Translations under genes and position numbers: made by a program | Part shown: positions 30,429 to 39,445 of the stretch, piece by piece | How the letters are laid out: the number at the start of each line of letters is the position of its first letter | Position numbering within the stretch: the stretch's first letter is position 1 | Assembly (NCBI GenBank): GCA_030447955.1 | Contig: JAUJNY010000001.1 | Location: 699,485-763,484 of the forward strand | Direction: 5' to 3' | DNA length: 64,000 nt | DNA from: Jiangellales bacterium | GTDB lineage: Bacteria; Actinomycetota; Actinomycetes; Jiangellales; Jiangellaceae | The notes under the pieces: generated by a model | What the model was told of the DNA's origin: nothing | The model's input: the letters and a program-made list of their open reading frames with translations, nothing else | Databases searched by the model: none

Positions 30429-31287
30429 TGGGCGCCCTGGTCGGGCTGCTGGCAGGCCTCGGCCTGCTTTTGATCTGGCAGGCGCTGTCTGGCCCTAGCT
30501 CACCTCGTGAGCGGACCACTCCCACGCTGCGCGAACGGATGGCCGGCTGATTGCGCGGGCCGGCATCGAGTCGGTCACTCCCGCTGGCCTGTTGTCCTGC
30601 TGCCTTGCCTCCGGTGTCGTCGCGGGGCTCGTGTTCCTCGCCCTGGCGCGCACGTGGACCGTCGCGCTGGCCTTTGCCGCCTTCGCGGCGTACGCGCCCG
30701 TGGCGCTCGTCCGCCGTCGGGCGAGGCTCCGCCGCGACGAGTTGCGCGACCTGTGGCCCGACGTCGTGGACAACCTCGCCTCGGCGGTGCGTGCCGGGCT
30801 GTCGTTGCCGGAGGCGCTGACGCAGGTGGGCGTTCGCGGGCCGGTCCCGCTGCGGCGGCCGTTCGCCCGGTTCGGCGAGGACTACCGCGCCACCGGGCGG
30901 TTCTCCGACTGCCTCGACCGGCTCAAAGCCCAGCTCGCTGATCCCGTCGCCGACCGCATCGTGGAGTCGCTCCGGCTCGCCCGCGAGGTCGGCGGCACCG
31001 ACCTGGGCCGGCTGTTGCGCACGCTGTCCGCCTTCCTCCGCGAGGACGCCCGTACGCGGGCGGAGCTGGAGACCCGGCAGGGTTGGACGGTCAACGCGGC
31101 CCGACTTGCCGTCGCCGCCCCCTGGGTCTTGCTGGGGATGCTCTCCGTACGGACCGAGGCGGTGCAGGCGTACGACTCCGGCCCCGGTGTCATCGTCCTC
31201 GGTTTAGGTGCGGCGGTCTGCGTGGTGGCGTACCGGCTCATGCTCCGGCTGGGCCGGTTGCCCGAGGAGCAGCGGGTCCTGCGATGA
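30428..31287 (+). CDS. tadB: TadB pilus assembly protein, frameshifted near the N-terminus
   Basis: Type II secretion F-domain inner-membrane protein. It begins MGALVGLLAGLGLLLIW at 30428 and stops at TGA 30548-30550, but the TadB sequence resumes at once in another frame (RLIARAGIESVTPAG) and runs to 31287. One missing base in the GCC-GG stretch near 30543 would join them into about 286 residues. The second part has no ATG or GTG start, so a separate gene is unlikely. The F domain (LWPDVVDNLASAVRAGLSLPEAL) and a C-terminal membrane segment are intact. The tadC ATG overlaps its stop. Confidence 0.85.
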
Positions 31288-32237
31288 CGCCTGCCCCGAC
31301 GTCCGCGCTCGGCGCTCTGCTGGGGCTGGTCGTCGCGACCGGCGTCCTGGTCAGCGTGTCGCGGGTGCCCGCGTTCCGGCGGCCGACTCTCGAGGACCGC
31401 GTCGGCCCGTACCTGCGCGACACCCACTCACCGCTGCGGCTGGCGCTGTTGACCCGGACGCCCCTGTCGCCGTTTCCCACCCTCGAACGCCTCCTCGAGC
31501 CATACGTCGCGAGCACGGCCGACCTGCTCGACCGGATCCTGGGCGGCAGCTCCTCGGTCCGGCGCCGCCTGGAGCAGGCCGGCAGCACGATCAGCGTGCG
31601 GGCGTTCCGCGTCGAGCAGCTGGTGTGGGGCGCGGTGGCCCTCGGCGCGTCCATCGTGATCGGGCTGCTGCTGATCAGCAACGGCACGGTGCAGTCGCCC
31701 CTGGCCCTCGTCGTGCTCTGCGTCCTCGCCAGCATCGGCGGGGTGCTTGCACGCGACCAGCGGCTCACCCGCCAGGTTCGGGACCGCGAGGCCCGGATGA
31801 TGGCGGAGTTCCCGACCATCGCCGACCTGCTGGCGCTCAGCGTGGCGGCGGGTGAGGGGGCGGTCGGTGCGCTCGAGCGGGTGGCGCGGGTCAGCCACGG
31901 GGAGCTGTCGCGTGAGTTGCGGCGCACTCTCGCCGAGGCACGGACAGGCGCTTCCCTGGTGGTCGCGCTGGAGGGCGTCGCCGAGCGGACGAGCCTCCCG
32001 GCGCTGTCCCGCTTCGTTGACGGCGTCGCCGTCGCGGTCGAACGCGGCACCCCGCTCGCTGACGTCCTGCGCGCGCAGGCCGCGGACGTCCGCGAGGTGG
32101 GCAAGCGCGCCCTGCTCGAGGCGGGCGGGCGCAAGGAGATCGCGATGATGGTCCCGGTGGTCTTCTTCGTCCTGCCGGTGACCGTCCTGTTCGCCCTGTT
32201 TCCCGGCTTTGTCAATCTCACCCTCGCTGTGCCGTAG
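31284..32237 (+). CDS. tadC: TadC pilus assembly protein
   Basis: 317-residue second F-domain membrane protein, the usual TadB partner in the inner-membrane platform. An N-terminal membrane segment precedes a cytosolic domain (FPTIADLLALSVAAGEGAVGALERV) and the C-terminal segment MMVPVVFFVLPVTVLFALFPG. ATG at 31284 overlaps the tadB stop (ATGA). Confidence 0.92.
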   Translation: MTPAPTSALGALLGLVVATGVLVSVSRVPAFRRPTLEDRVGPYLRDTHSPLRLALLTRTPLSPFPTLERLLEPYVASTADLLDRILGGSSSVRRRLEQAGSTISVRAFRVEQLVWGAVALGASIVIGLLLISNGTVQSPLALVVLCVLASIGGVLARDQRLTRQVRDREARMMAEFPTIADLLALSVAAGEGAVGALERVARVSHGELSRELRRTLAEARTGASLVVALEGVAERTSLPALSRFVDGVAVAVERGTPLADVLRAQAADVREVGKRALLEAGGRKEIAMMVPVVFFVLPVTVLFALFPGFVNLTLAVP

Positions 32238-32272
32238 GCCGCAGCAAGCGGCCTGGACAAAAGGAGACCCGC

Positions 32273-32470
32273 ATGATTTCGACCATGGTGGCTGTGCTGC
32301 TGGCGCTGACGGCCCGACTTCGCTCGCGGATCGCAGACGATCGAGGCGACGTTCCCGGCTGGGTGCTGATCACGATCATGACCGCCGGCATCGTCTCGGT
32401 GCTGTGGGGCATCGCCGGTGACACCCTGGCGAGCATGCTGAGCAGCGCGCTGAGCAGCGTCGCGCCCTGA
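32273..32470 (+). CDS. Flp-type pilin (major pilus subunit candidate)
   Basis: 65-residue prepilin-like protein with a basic leader, then DRGDVPGWVLITIMTAGIV, a membrane segment and a short amphipathic tail (ASMLSSALSSV). The position after tadC and the size match actinobacterial Flp pilins, though the classical G-x-x-x-x-E-Y processing motif is not clear. AAAGGAGA lies 10 bp before the ATG. The prepilin peptidase (TadV) gene is not in the window. Confidence 0.82.
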   Translation: MISTMVAVLLALTARLRSRIADDRGDVPGWVLITIMTAGIVSVLWGIAGDTLASMLSSALSSVAP

Positions 32471-32925
32471 CCGGCACACCGGCGACCGACACCCCGGCGA
32501 CCGGTACCCCGGCGACCGACACCCCGGCGACGGGCGCTGCGGGCGCGCGGCGCGAACTCGAGCGCGGCGCGGCCGTCGTTGAGTTCGTCCTCGTCTCCAT
32601 CCTGCTTGTCATCTTGTTCCTCGGGGTGGTGCAGGTAGGAGTGGCGCTGCACGTGCGCAACACGCTGGTGGCTTGCGCTGCCGAGGGAGCTCGCTACGGC
32701 GCCAACGGCGACCGCGGGCCGGCGGATGCGCAGGCCCGTACCCAGGAGCTGATCCGCGCTGCCCTGGCCGACACCTACGCCGACGACGTCTCCGCCGGGC
32801 TCGTCCTCGAGGGTGGGGTGCCGCTGATGACGGTCCGGGTGCGCGCGGCGCTGCCGATGCTGGGGCCGCTCGGACCCGCTGGAGCCCTGACCGTCGAAGG
32901 TCACGCAGTCGAGGAGGCGCCGTGA
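32467..32925 (+). CDS. TadE-like pseudopilin, start codon uncertain
   Basis: TadE-type protein whose core is clear: ERGAAVVEFVLVSILLVILFLGVVQ, then NTLVACAAEGARYG and a C-terminal beta region. The frame is open back to a TGA at 32419 but contains no ATG or GTG before the membrane segment. CTG at 32467, overlapping the flp TGA (CTGA), is the only position giving a whole protein (152 residues) and would be translationally coupled; a base error hiding a normal start is as likely. A Thr-Pro-Ala repeat makes up residues 2-22. The stop overlaps the next GTG (GTGA). Confidence 0.72.
   Translation: MTGTPATDTPATGTPATDTPATGAAGARRELERGAAVVEFVLVSILLVILFLGVVQVGVALHVRNTLVACAAEGARYGANGDRGPADAQARTQELIRAALADTYADDVSAGLVLEGGVPLMTVRVRAALPMLGPLGPAGALTVEGHAVEEAP
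32473..32535 (+). repeat. 15-bp tandem repeat coding T-P-A-T-G/D
   Basis: Four 15-base units (core ACCCCGGCGACCG) sit between the flp stop and the TadE membrane segment and encode T-P-A-T-D/T-P-A-T-G pentapeptides. Such a repeat can gain or lose units and keep the frame. Confidence 0.85.
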
Positions 32926-33377
32926 GCTACTACCGGCGCAGCCGAGGGGTCACGCCGCACCGCGACGATGGCGAGCGTGGCAGCGCGATCGTCGAGTTCT
33001 TCTGGCTCGGCATCCTGCTGCTCGTCCCGCTGGTCTACCTGCTGCTCAGCGGCTTCGCGGTGCAGAGCGCGGCATACGGCGTCACCCAGGCGGCCCGTGA
33101 GGCTGGCCGCATGTACGCCCTCGAGGGCGACACCGGCGCGGCGACGTACGCCGCTCACGTTGCCCTGCATGACCAAGGCGTTGACCCGGGGTCGGTCGTG
33201 GTTCAGATCGGCTGCGCGCAGTCCCCGTGCTTCGCGCCCGGCAACGAGGTCACGGTGCGGGTCAGCACCACGGTGCGACTTCCGTTCCTGCCTGCGGTGT
33301 TCGCCGACATGGCCAACGCCGCCATTCCCGTCGAGGGCGTGCACACCGTGACCGTCGACCGGTTCCGGGAGCTGTAA
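32922..33377 (+). CDS. TadE/TadF-like pilus protein
   Basis: 151-residue TadE/F-family protein with the signature DDGERGSAIVEFFWLGILLLVPLVYLLL near residues 15-42, then SAAYGVTQAAREAGRMYA and a beta-rich extracellular domain with a CAQSPC cysteine pair. GTG at 32922 overlaps the previous stop. Minor pilin or assembly role by family. Confidence 0.87.
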   Translation: MSYYRRSRGVTPHRDDGERGSAIVEFFWLGILLLVPLVYLLLSGFAVQSAAYGVTQAAREAGRMYALEGDTGAATYAAHVALHDQGVDPGSVVVQIGCAQSPCFAPGNEVTVRVSTTVRLPFLPAVFADMANAAIPVEGVHTVTVDRFREL

Positions 33378-33847
33378 TGCTCCGGCGGCTGCGCAGAGCC
33401 CGCCTGCGTGGTGATGACAGCGGTCAGGTCCTCGTCCTCGTCATCGGGCTGGCCGTGATCGCTGCGCTGCTGGTGACCGTCGTGATCGACGCCTCCAAGG
33501 CCTTCCTCTTTCGGCGCTCGTTGTCGGCATGGGCCGACGGCGCAGCGCTGACCGCTGCGCAGAGCATCTCCGAGCCCGCGGTGTACGGCCCCGGTGGCGG
33601 TGACACCCTGCCGCTCTCGCAGGCCGGCGCGCAGGCCGCGGTGGCCGACTATGTCGCTCACAACGACCTCGGCGGGCGCTACGACGCCTTCGCCGTGACC
33701 GGGGTGGTGGTCGAGCCGGACACCGGCACCGTGACCGTCGCCTTCTCGGCCCGGGTGGCGCTGCCCTTCGTCAACGTGGTGTCCGACGACTATGCAGCCG
33801 GCGTGCCGATCACGGCGACGGCGGCGGCGACCGCCCCGCTTGAGTAG
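33377..33847 (+). CDS. TadG-like (pilus assembly) protein
   Basis: 156-residue protein: DDSGQVLVLVIGLAVIAALLVTVVIDASKAFLFRRSLSAWADGAALTAAQ is the TadG-type N-terminal membrane anchor with D-x-A-D-x-A-A-L-like processing region. The C-terminal part is a short beta domain without the von Willebrand-like segment of longer TadG. ATG at 33377 overlaps the previous TAA. Last gene of the operon. Confidence 0.85.
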   Translation: MLRRLRRARLRGDDSGQVLVLVIGLAVIAALLVTVVIDASKAFLFRRSLSAWADGAALTAAQSISEPAVYGPGGGDTLPLSQAGAQAAVADYVAHNDLGGRYDAFAVTGVVVEPDTGTVTVAFSARVALPFVNVVSDDYAAGVPITATAAATAPLE

Positions 33848-33887
33848 GCATGCGGCTTCGGTGTTCGACGACGGCGCCAAGCCATGG

Positions 33888-33933
33888 TCCACGTGACGAG
33901 GTGGTCGTTATGGCGACCGTTTCGTCACGTGGA
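33888..33933. terminator. Palindrome at the end of the tad operon
   Basis: Outer arms TCCACGTGACGA (33888-33899) and TCGTCACGTGGA (33922-33933) are perfect complements, and an inner stem GGTCG / CGACC (33903-33907, 33914-33918) caps a TTATGG loop. It lies 41 bp after the last tad stop. It is probably a bidirectional transcription barrier; the symmetric CACGTG could also bind a protein. Confidence 0.55.
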
Positions 33934-34039
33934 TCAGCGGAGGTTGGGCGCTTCGATGCACGTACGCGCCACGGCGGCGCACGTAAGCGCCCCCGCGGCA
34001 CCCCGAGCTGCGTGACCGTACGGGTCTGACGCTGTCACG

Positions 34040-34045
34040 TACCCT
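34040..34045 (+). promoter_or_regulatory. -10 box of leaderless prfB
   Basis: TACCCT ends 8 bases before the prfB GTG, and no ribosome site is present, as expected for a leaderless mRNA. Confidence 0.55.
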
Positions 34046-34053
34046 CTCCAAAC

Positions 34054-35193
34054 GTGGCGGCTCGCGACTACGACACCGAGATCGCCGCCCTGCAACGCAC
34101 GCTGGAGGGCATCGAGGCGGTCCTCGACCCGGCCTCGCTGCGGGCCCAGGCGGCCGAGCTCGAGCGGCAGGCATCCGTTCCCGACCTGTGGGACGACCCC
34201 ACGCAGGCACAGGACGTGACCAGCAGGCTCTCCCGGGTGCAGAGCGACCTGCGTCGCGTCGAGGAGCTGCGCCGCCGGGTCGACGACCTGCCGGTGCTCG
34301 TCGAGCTGGCCCGCGACGAGGACGACAGCGTCCAGGCCGCTGACACGCTGCGTGAGGCGGACGTCGAGCTCGACGCCGTCGCCAAGGCGCTCTCCGAGCT
34401 CGAGGTCCGCACGCTGCTCGCCGGCGAGTACGACCCGCGCGACGCCCTGCTCACGATCCGCGCCGAGGCCGGGGGGGTCGACGCCGCCGACTTCGCCGAG
34501 ATGCTGCTGCGCATGTACGTCCGCTGGGCCGAGCGCCACGGCCACCCGGTGGACATCCTCGACACCTCCTACGCGGAGGAGGCGGGGCTCAAGTCGGCGA
34601 CCTTCGCGATCAAGGCCCCGTACGCGTACGGCACCCTCTCGGTCGAACAGGGCACTCACCGCCTGGTGCGGATCAGCCCCTTCGACAACCAGGGCCGCCG
34701 GCAGACCTCCTTCGCCGGGGTGGAGGTGCTGCCGGTCACCGAGCAGACCGACCACATCGAGATCCCCGACGCCGACATCCGCGTCGACGTGTTCCGCTCC
34801 TCCGGTCCGGGCGGGCAGAGCGTCAACACCACTGACTCGGCGGTGCGCATCACTCACGTGCCCACGGGAATCGTCGTGTCCTGCCAGAACGAGAAAAGCC
34901 AGATCCAGAATCGCGCTGCCGCCATGCGGGTGCTCCAGGCGCGGTTGCTGGCACGCCGTCGGGAGGAGGAGCGGGCCGAGATGGACGCGCTCAAGGGTGA
35001 CTCCGGCGGGTCGTGGGGCAACCAGATGCGCTCCTACGTGCTGCACCCCTACCAGATGGTCAAGGACCTGCGCACCGAGGTCGAGACGGGCAGTCCGCAG
35101 GCCGTCTTCGACGGTGACATCGACGACTTTCTCGACGCCGGCATCCGTTGGCGCAAGCAACAGGAGACCGCGGGGGCCATGCTGTCGTCGTGA
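34054..35193 (+). CDS. prfB: Peptide chain release factor 2
   Basis: 379-residue RF2 that ends translation at UGA and UAA. The stop-codon reading tripeptide SPF is at 208-210, and the peptidyl-hydrolysis motif GGQ is at 253-255 ([19 protein letters not shown]). The frame is uninterrupted: the autoregulatory frameshift of E. coli prfB is absent. GTG at 34054 gives [14 protein letters not shown]. It heads a prfB-ftsE-ftsX-M23-smpB-ssrA block. Confidence 0.96.
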   Translation: MAARDYDTEIAALQRTLEGIEAVLDPASLRAQAAELERQASVPDLWDDPTQAQDVTSRLSRVQSDLRRVEELRRRVDDLPVLVELARDEDDSVQAADTLREADVELDAVAKALSELEVRTLLAGEYDPRDALLTIRAEAGGVDAADFAEMLLRMYVRWAERHGHPVDILDTSYAEEAGLKSATFAIKAPYAYGTLSVEQGTHRLVRISPFDNQGRRQTSFAGVEVLPVTEQTDHIEIPDADIRVDVFRSSGPGGQSVNTTDSAVRITHVPTGIVVSCQNEKSQIQNRAAAMRVLQARLLARRREEERAEMDALKGDSGGSWGNQMRSYVLHPYQMVKDLRTEVETGSPQAVFDGDIDDFLDAGIRWRKQQETAGAMLSS

Positions 35194-35200
35194 GGTCCCG

Positions 35201-35890
35201 GTGATCCGTTTCGAGCGCGTGAGCAAGGTCTACCAGGCCGCGGTCCGCCCCGCCTTGGCCGACGTCGACCTCGACGTGGCCGAGGGCGAGTTCCTCTTCC
35301 TCGTCGGCCCCTCCGGCTCGGGCAAGTCGACCTGCCTGCGGCTGGTGCTGCGCGAGGCACGGCCCAGCTCGGGCCGGGTCGAGGTCGCGGGCCAGGACCT
35401 CGCCCGGCTCTCCAGCTGGAAGGTGCCACGCTTGCGCCGCCGGATCGGCACGGTCTTCCAGGACTTCCGGTTGCTGCCCGACAAGACCGTCTTCGCCAAC
35501 GTCGCCTTCGCCCAGCAGGTCATCGGCAAGTCGCGTTCAGCCATCAGGCGCGACGTCCCGGCCGTCCTCGAGCTGGTCGGCCTGGACGGCAAGGAACGCC
35601 GGCTGCCGCACCAGCTCTCCGGTGGCGAGCAGCAGCGGGTGGCCATCGCGCGCGCCTTCGTCAACCGTCCGATGATTCTCATCGCCGACGAGCCGACTGG
35701 GAACCTCGACCCGGCCACCTCCGTCGGCATCATGAAGCTGCTCGACCGGATCAACCGCACCGGCACCACCGTGGTCATGGCCACCCACGACTCCACCATC
35801 GTCGACCAGATGCGCAAGCGTGTCGTCGAGCTCGACGGCGGCCGGCTCGTCCGCGACCAGTCGCGCGGCGTGTACGGCTACTCGCGCTGA
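35201..35890 (+). CDS. ftsE: Cell division ATP-binding protein FtsE
   Basis: 229-residue ABC ATPase that partners FtsX at the division site and controls cell-wall hydrolysis. Walker [10 protein letters not shown] (36-44), signature [14 protein letters not shown], Walker [12 protein letters not shown], and the FtsE-typical Q-loop [22 protein letters not shown] at 35201 gives [11 protein letters not shown]. Confidence 0.96.
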   Translation: MIRFERVSKVYQAAVRPALADVDLDVAEGEFLFLVGPSGSGKSTCLRLVLREARPSSGRVEVAGQDLARLSSWKVPRLRRRIGTVFQDFRLLPDKTVFANVAFAQQVIGKSRSAIRRDVPAVLELVGLDGKERRLPHQLSGGEQQRVAIARAFVNRPMILIADEPTGNLDPATSVGIMKLLDRINRTGTTVVMATHDSTIVDQMRKRVVELDGGRLVRDQSRGVYGYSR

Positions 35891-35919
35891 CCCCCTCCCC
35901 AGCCAGTTTCGGGACCCGT

Positions 35920-36822
35920 ATGCGACTCCAGTACGTCCTCTCCGACGTGGCCGTGGGGCTGCGCCGCAACCTGGTGATGACGGTGGCGGTGGTCATTACG
36001 GTCATGGTGTCCCTCGCGCTGCTCGGCACCGCCTTGCTCATGCGCGCGCAGACCGACGTGATGAAGGGCTACTGGTACGACAAGATCGAGATCTCGGTGT
36101 TCCTGTGCAACCGGTACGCCACGGGGCCCGGCTGCGCGCAGGGGCAGGTCACCCCCGAGCAGCGGGACCTCATCCTGGAGACCCTTGAGTCCAGCCCCGA
36201 GGTGCAGACCGTCTACTACGAGTCCCAGCAGGAGGCGCACGAGCGCTTCCAGGAACAGTTCAGCGAGTCGACCTCCGAGTTCGTCCGCCCTGAGCAGCTG
36301 CCGGAGTCGTACCGGATCAAGCTGGTGGATCCCGAGCAGTCACAGCCGGTGGTGAGCACGGTGAGCCGGCTGCCGGGCGTCGTCGCGGTCGAGGACCAAC
36401 GCCAGACCCTGGAGAAGTTCTTCCAGCTGCTGACTCGGCTCCAGATCGCGGCGCTCGTCGTCGCCGGGGCGCAGGTGCTGGTCGCCGTGCTGCTCATCAG
36501 CAACACCATCAGGGTGGCGGCGTTCACGCGCCGCCGGGAGACCGGGATCATGCGGCTGGTAGGAGCGTCCCGCTTCTACATCCAGCTGCCGTTCGTGCTC
36601 GAGGCGGCGATCGCCGGCCTGCTGGGCGCCCTCCTCGCGTCCGGTGCCCTCGCGCTGTTCGAGTTCTTCGTCGTGCGACGGGTCCTCGTGCCGTCGATCC
36701 AGTTCACCGCTTGGGTGGACTGGGATCACGTTGTGCAAATCATCCCTGTACTCATAGTAACCGGCGTGGGAATGTCCGCCGCAGCGTCGATAATTACTTT
36801 GCGGAAATATCTCAGGGTGTGA
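35920..36822 (+). CDS. ftsX: Cell division protein FtsX
   Basis: 300-residue FtsX with four membrane segments: one near the N-terminus, three at the C-terminus (ALVVAGAQVLVAVLLISNTIRVAAFTRRRETGIMRLVGAS). The extracellular domain (about 45-165) contains a Cys pair in FLCNRYATGPGC, as in actinobacterial FtsX that binds M23/NlpC hydrolases. The last 30 codons are unusually AT-rich for this sequence (ATA, GTA, AAA, TAT), which may reflect an embedded promoter for the next gene. Confidence 0.95.
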   Translation: MRLQYVLSDVAVGLRRNLVMTVAVVITVMVSLALLGTALLMRAQTDVMKGYWYDKIEISVFLCNRYATGPGCAQGQVTPEQRDLILETLESSPEVQTVYYESQQEAHERFQEQFSESTSEFVRPEQLPESYRIKLVDPEQSQPVVSTVSRLPGVVAVEDQRQTLEKFFQLLTRLQIAALVVAGAQVLVAVLLISNTIRVAAFTRRRETGIMRLVGASRFYIQLPFVLEAAIAGLLGALLASGALALFEFFVVRRVLVPSIQFTAWVDWDHVVQIIPVLIVTGVGMSAAASIITLRKYLRV

Positions 36823-36833
36823 ACCGGGTCGGT

Positions 36834-36839
36834 TACCCT
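36834..36839 (+). promoter_or_regulatory. Candidate -10 box for the M23 gene
   Basis: TACCCT, 12 bp past the ftsX stop, in an AT-rich stretch. GTG of the M23 gene is 54 bp downstream with AAGGAG at 36883-36888. Confidence 0.35.
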
Positions 36840-36892
36840 CGCTTGTCGTAGGTGCCGACTTCCCCCTCGGGTACCGACGTCCAAGGAGCTGT

Positions 36893-38869
36893 GTGCTCGT
36901 GCGTCTCACCGCTCGACGCGTACGGTCTACGACCATACCGTCCCCGTCCGACCCTTCGGCTGGGCGTGGCCGCGCGCAGGCGCCGCTGCGTCGTCGCCTC
37001 GTGCTGCCGGCGCTGTGCGCGACAGTGGTAGGAACGCTTTCGCCGCTCCCGGCCGGGGCCGAGGATCCGGCTGCGGGTGATCCGGAGCGACGTCAGCAGC
37101 AGATCGAGCGCCGGGTCCACTCAGCGGCGGACGCTCTCGACTCCTCGACCGCGGCGCTCGCGGAGGCGACCAGGCTGTTCCGGGAGGCAAAGGGTCAGCT
37201 GCCGGCCGCTCGGGACGCGGTCGCCGCCGCCCGAGCCGAACTCGCCGCCGCCCGGCTCCAGGCCGCCGCCGCCCGCGAAAGCGTCATCGCGGCCGAGCAG
37301 GCCGTGACCGACGCCGCGGCGGAGGTGGCCCAGGTCCGTGCACGGATCGCCCGCAAGCAGGACCAGATGGGCCAGCTGGCGACTCAGGCGTACATGCAGG
37401 GCTCACTCTCCGGCGTCGTGGGCGTGCTCGACGCTCAGTCGCCCACCGACTTCACGCATCGGGTGGCGGCGGTGGAGACGGTGCTGGCCTCCGAGGACAG
37501 CATCGTCGCCGACCTGGCAGCCGAGCGGGCGACGCTCATCGCCGAGCGGGCGCGACTCGTCGCGGCGCAGGCCGCTGCCGAGCAGCGACGGGCCGAGGCC
37601 GCTGCCGCGCTCCAGCGCGCTCGCGAGCTGGAGGCGCAGACCGGTGCTGCCCAGCAGGCGGTGAGATATTTGGTCGACCAGCGCCGCGCCGCGGTCGATG
37701 CTGCGGTCCAGGCCAAGGCCGCCGACGCGCGCCGCTACGCAGCGCTGGAGCGGGAGCGGGAACGGATCGAGGACGTGCTGCGGGAGCGGGCTCGGCTGGC
37801 GCGGCTGGAGGCCGCCCGGCTGGCCCGGCTGCAGGCTCAGCGCGAGGCGGCCCGGGAGGCGGCCAAGCAGGCCGCCCCAGAGGCGGAGCCCGAAGCTGAC
37901 CGCCAGCCAGAGCGACTGGCCGAGCAGCAGGCGGCGGCGGAGCGGGCGGCGCGCCGGCGCGCCCGCGCGGCGGCGCGGGCGGCGGCGCGGCAGGCGGCGG
38001 CGGAGCGGGAGGCGCGGCGGGAGGCTCGTGCCTCCGCGCGGGAAGCCGCTCGCGCGGCCGCAGCGGAGCAGCGGGCGCGTCAGGCTGCCCGCGAGCAGGC
38101 TCGCGCCGCCCGGCAGGAGGCACGCCAGCAGGCGGCCGACGAGGCAGCTCGGGAGGCCGCCGAGCGTGCCGCTGAGCAGGCGGCTCGGGAGGAGGCCCGG
38201 CGCGCAGCTCGGCGGGAGGCTCAGGCGGCCGCTCGCGAAGCGGCGCGGGAGGCCGTGGCGGAGGCGCAAGCCCGGCGCGAGGCGCAGCGAGCCGCCCGGG
38301 AGGCCCGGGCGGCTGCTGCCGAGGCAGCTGCCGAGCGGGAGGCGCGCCAGGCAGCCCGGGAAGCCGCTCGGCAGGCAAGGCTCGCCGCCCAGGAGGCTGC
38401 CGCGGAGGCGGCTGCTGAAGCGGCGGCCGCGGCCGCAGCGGCCGCGCAGGCGGCCAAGGACCAGGAGTCCGACGCGGTCCTCGACTATCCGATTGCCGAC
38501 GCCTACATCACCTCCGAGTTCGGCATGCGGGTGCACCCGATCACCGGGGAGTACAAGCTGCACGACGGCACCGACTTCGGCGCCGCCTGCGGCACTCCGA
38601 TCTACGCCGCGGCGTCCGGGACCGTGCTGTGGGCCAGCGAGCAGGGGGGCTACGGCAACCAGGTGCTCGTCGAGCACGGCATGCTCGACGGCGTCGCGCT
38701 CTCCACGTCGTACAGCCACCTAGAGGGCTACGCGGTGGGCAGCGGCGAGTACGTCGAGGACGGCGAGCTGCTCGGCTACGTCGGGACCACGGGCTACTCC
38801 ACCGGCTGCCACCTCCATCTCATGGTCTACGTCGACGGGTCCGTGGACGACCCCATGGACTGGCTCTAG
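36893..38869 (+). CDS. Secreted M23 peptidase with long coiled coil (FtsEX partner candidate)
   Basis: 658-residue EnvC-like protein: signal peptide ending LPAGA-E near residue 56, a coiled coil (about 60-310), an extreme Ala/Arg/Glu-rich helix (about 320-520), and a C-terminal M23 LytM domain (DYPIADAYITSEFGMRVHPITG, zinc motif H-D-G-T-D-F, later HLHLMVY). The family cleaves peptidoglycan cross-bridges. Its place directly after ftsEX, with a coiled coil as in EnvC and RipC, implies activation by FtsEX (inference). GTG at 36893 or 36899. Confidence 0.9.
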   Translation: MLVRLTARRVRSTTIPSPSDPSAGRGRAQAPLRRRLVLPALCATVVGTLSPLPAGAEDPAAGDPERRQQQIERRVHSAADALDSSTAALAEATRLFREAKGQLPAARDAVAAARAELAAARLQAAAARESVIAAEQAVTDAAAEVAQVRARIARKQDQMGQLATQAYMQGSLSGVVGVLDAQSPTDFTHRVAAVETVLASEDSIVADLAAERATLIAERARLVAAQAAAEQRRAEAAAALQRARELEAQTGAAQQAVRYLVDQRRAAVDAAVQAKAADARRYAALERERERIEDVLRERARLARLEAARLARLQAQREAAREAAKQAAPEAEPEADRQPERLAEQQAAAERAARRRARAAARAAARQAAAEREARREARASAREAARAAAAEQRARQAAREQARAARQEARQQAADEAAREAAERAAEQAAREEARRAARREAQAAAREAAREAVAEAQARREAQRAAREARAAAAEAAAEREARQAAREAARQARLAAQEAAAEAAAEAAAAAAAAAQAAKDQESDAVLDYPIADAYITSEFGMRVHPITGEYKLHDGTDFGAACGTPIYAAASGTVLWASEQGGYGNQVLVEHGMLDGVALSTSYSHLEGYAVGSGEYVEDGELLGYVGTTGYSTGCHLHLMVYVDGSVDDPMDWL

Positions 38870-38878
38870 CCTCCTCGG

Positions 38879-39364
38879 GTGGCACGTGAACGCGGGCGCA
38901 AGGTCGTCGCCCAGAACCGCAAGGCGCGTCACGACTACCACCTTGAGGACACGTACGAGGCCGGGTTGGTCCTCACCGGCACGGAGGTCAAGTCGTTGCG
39001 CGCCGGCCGGGCGTCCATCGTCGACGGCTTCGCTCAGGTTCGCGACGGCGAGGCGTGGCTGCACAACGTGCACATCCCCGAGTACACCGAAGGCACCTGG
39101 ACCAACCACGAGCCGCGGCGGACCCGCAAGCTGCTGCTGCGCAAGGACGAGATCTCCCGCCTGATCGGCAAGACCCAGGAGAAGGGGCTGACACTGGTCC
39201 CGCTCGCGCTGTACTTCAAGGACGGGTACGCCAAGGTCGAGGTCGCGCTCGCCCGCGGCAAGAAGACCTACGACAAGCGTCATGCCCTCGCTGAGCGGCA
39301 GGCCCGGCGGGAGGCCGACCGGGCGGTCGCCGCCGTACGCCGCCGCCGCGCGCCGGACGGGTGA
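38879..39364 (+). CDS. smpB: SsrA-binding protein SmpB
   Basis: 161-residue SmpB, the protein partner of tmRNA in rescuing stalled ribosomes. The start [33 protein letters not shown] and [32 protein letters not shown] are diagnostic. A basic C-terminal tail is present. GTG at 38879. The tmRNA gene is 1.1 kb downstream. Confidence 0.96.
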   Translation: MARERGRKVVAQNRKARHDYHLEDTYEAGLVLTGTEVKSLRAGRASIVDGFAQVRDGEAWLHNVHIPEYTEGTWTNHEPRRTRKLLLRKDEISRLIGKTQEKGLTLVPLALYFKDGYAKVEVALARGKKTYDKRHALAERQARREADRAVAAVRRRRAPDG

Positions 39365-39445
39365 CCGACCGCGGCTCCCCACGGCGTCGCCGCTCGCGGC
39401 ACGCCGCGCGGCGAGGTCCGGGGACAGAGCCGGGACGACTCCGTC

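Noticed and set aside
30551-31287. TadB second half as a separate gene
   Set aside because: No ATG or GTG start before the first conserved block; a one-base correction restores a single gene.
34054-35193. Programmed frameshift in prfB as in E. coli
   Set aside because: The frame is continuous with no in-frame UGA near codon 25.
37403-38719. 438-codon open frame antisense to the M23 gene
   Set aside because: Low-complexity shadow of the Ala/Arg-rich coding sequence.
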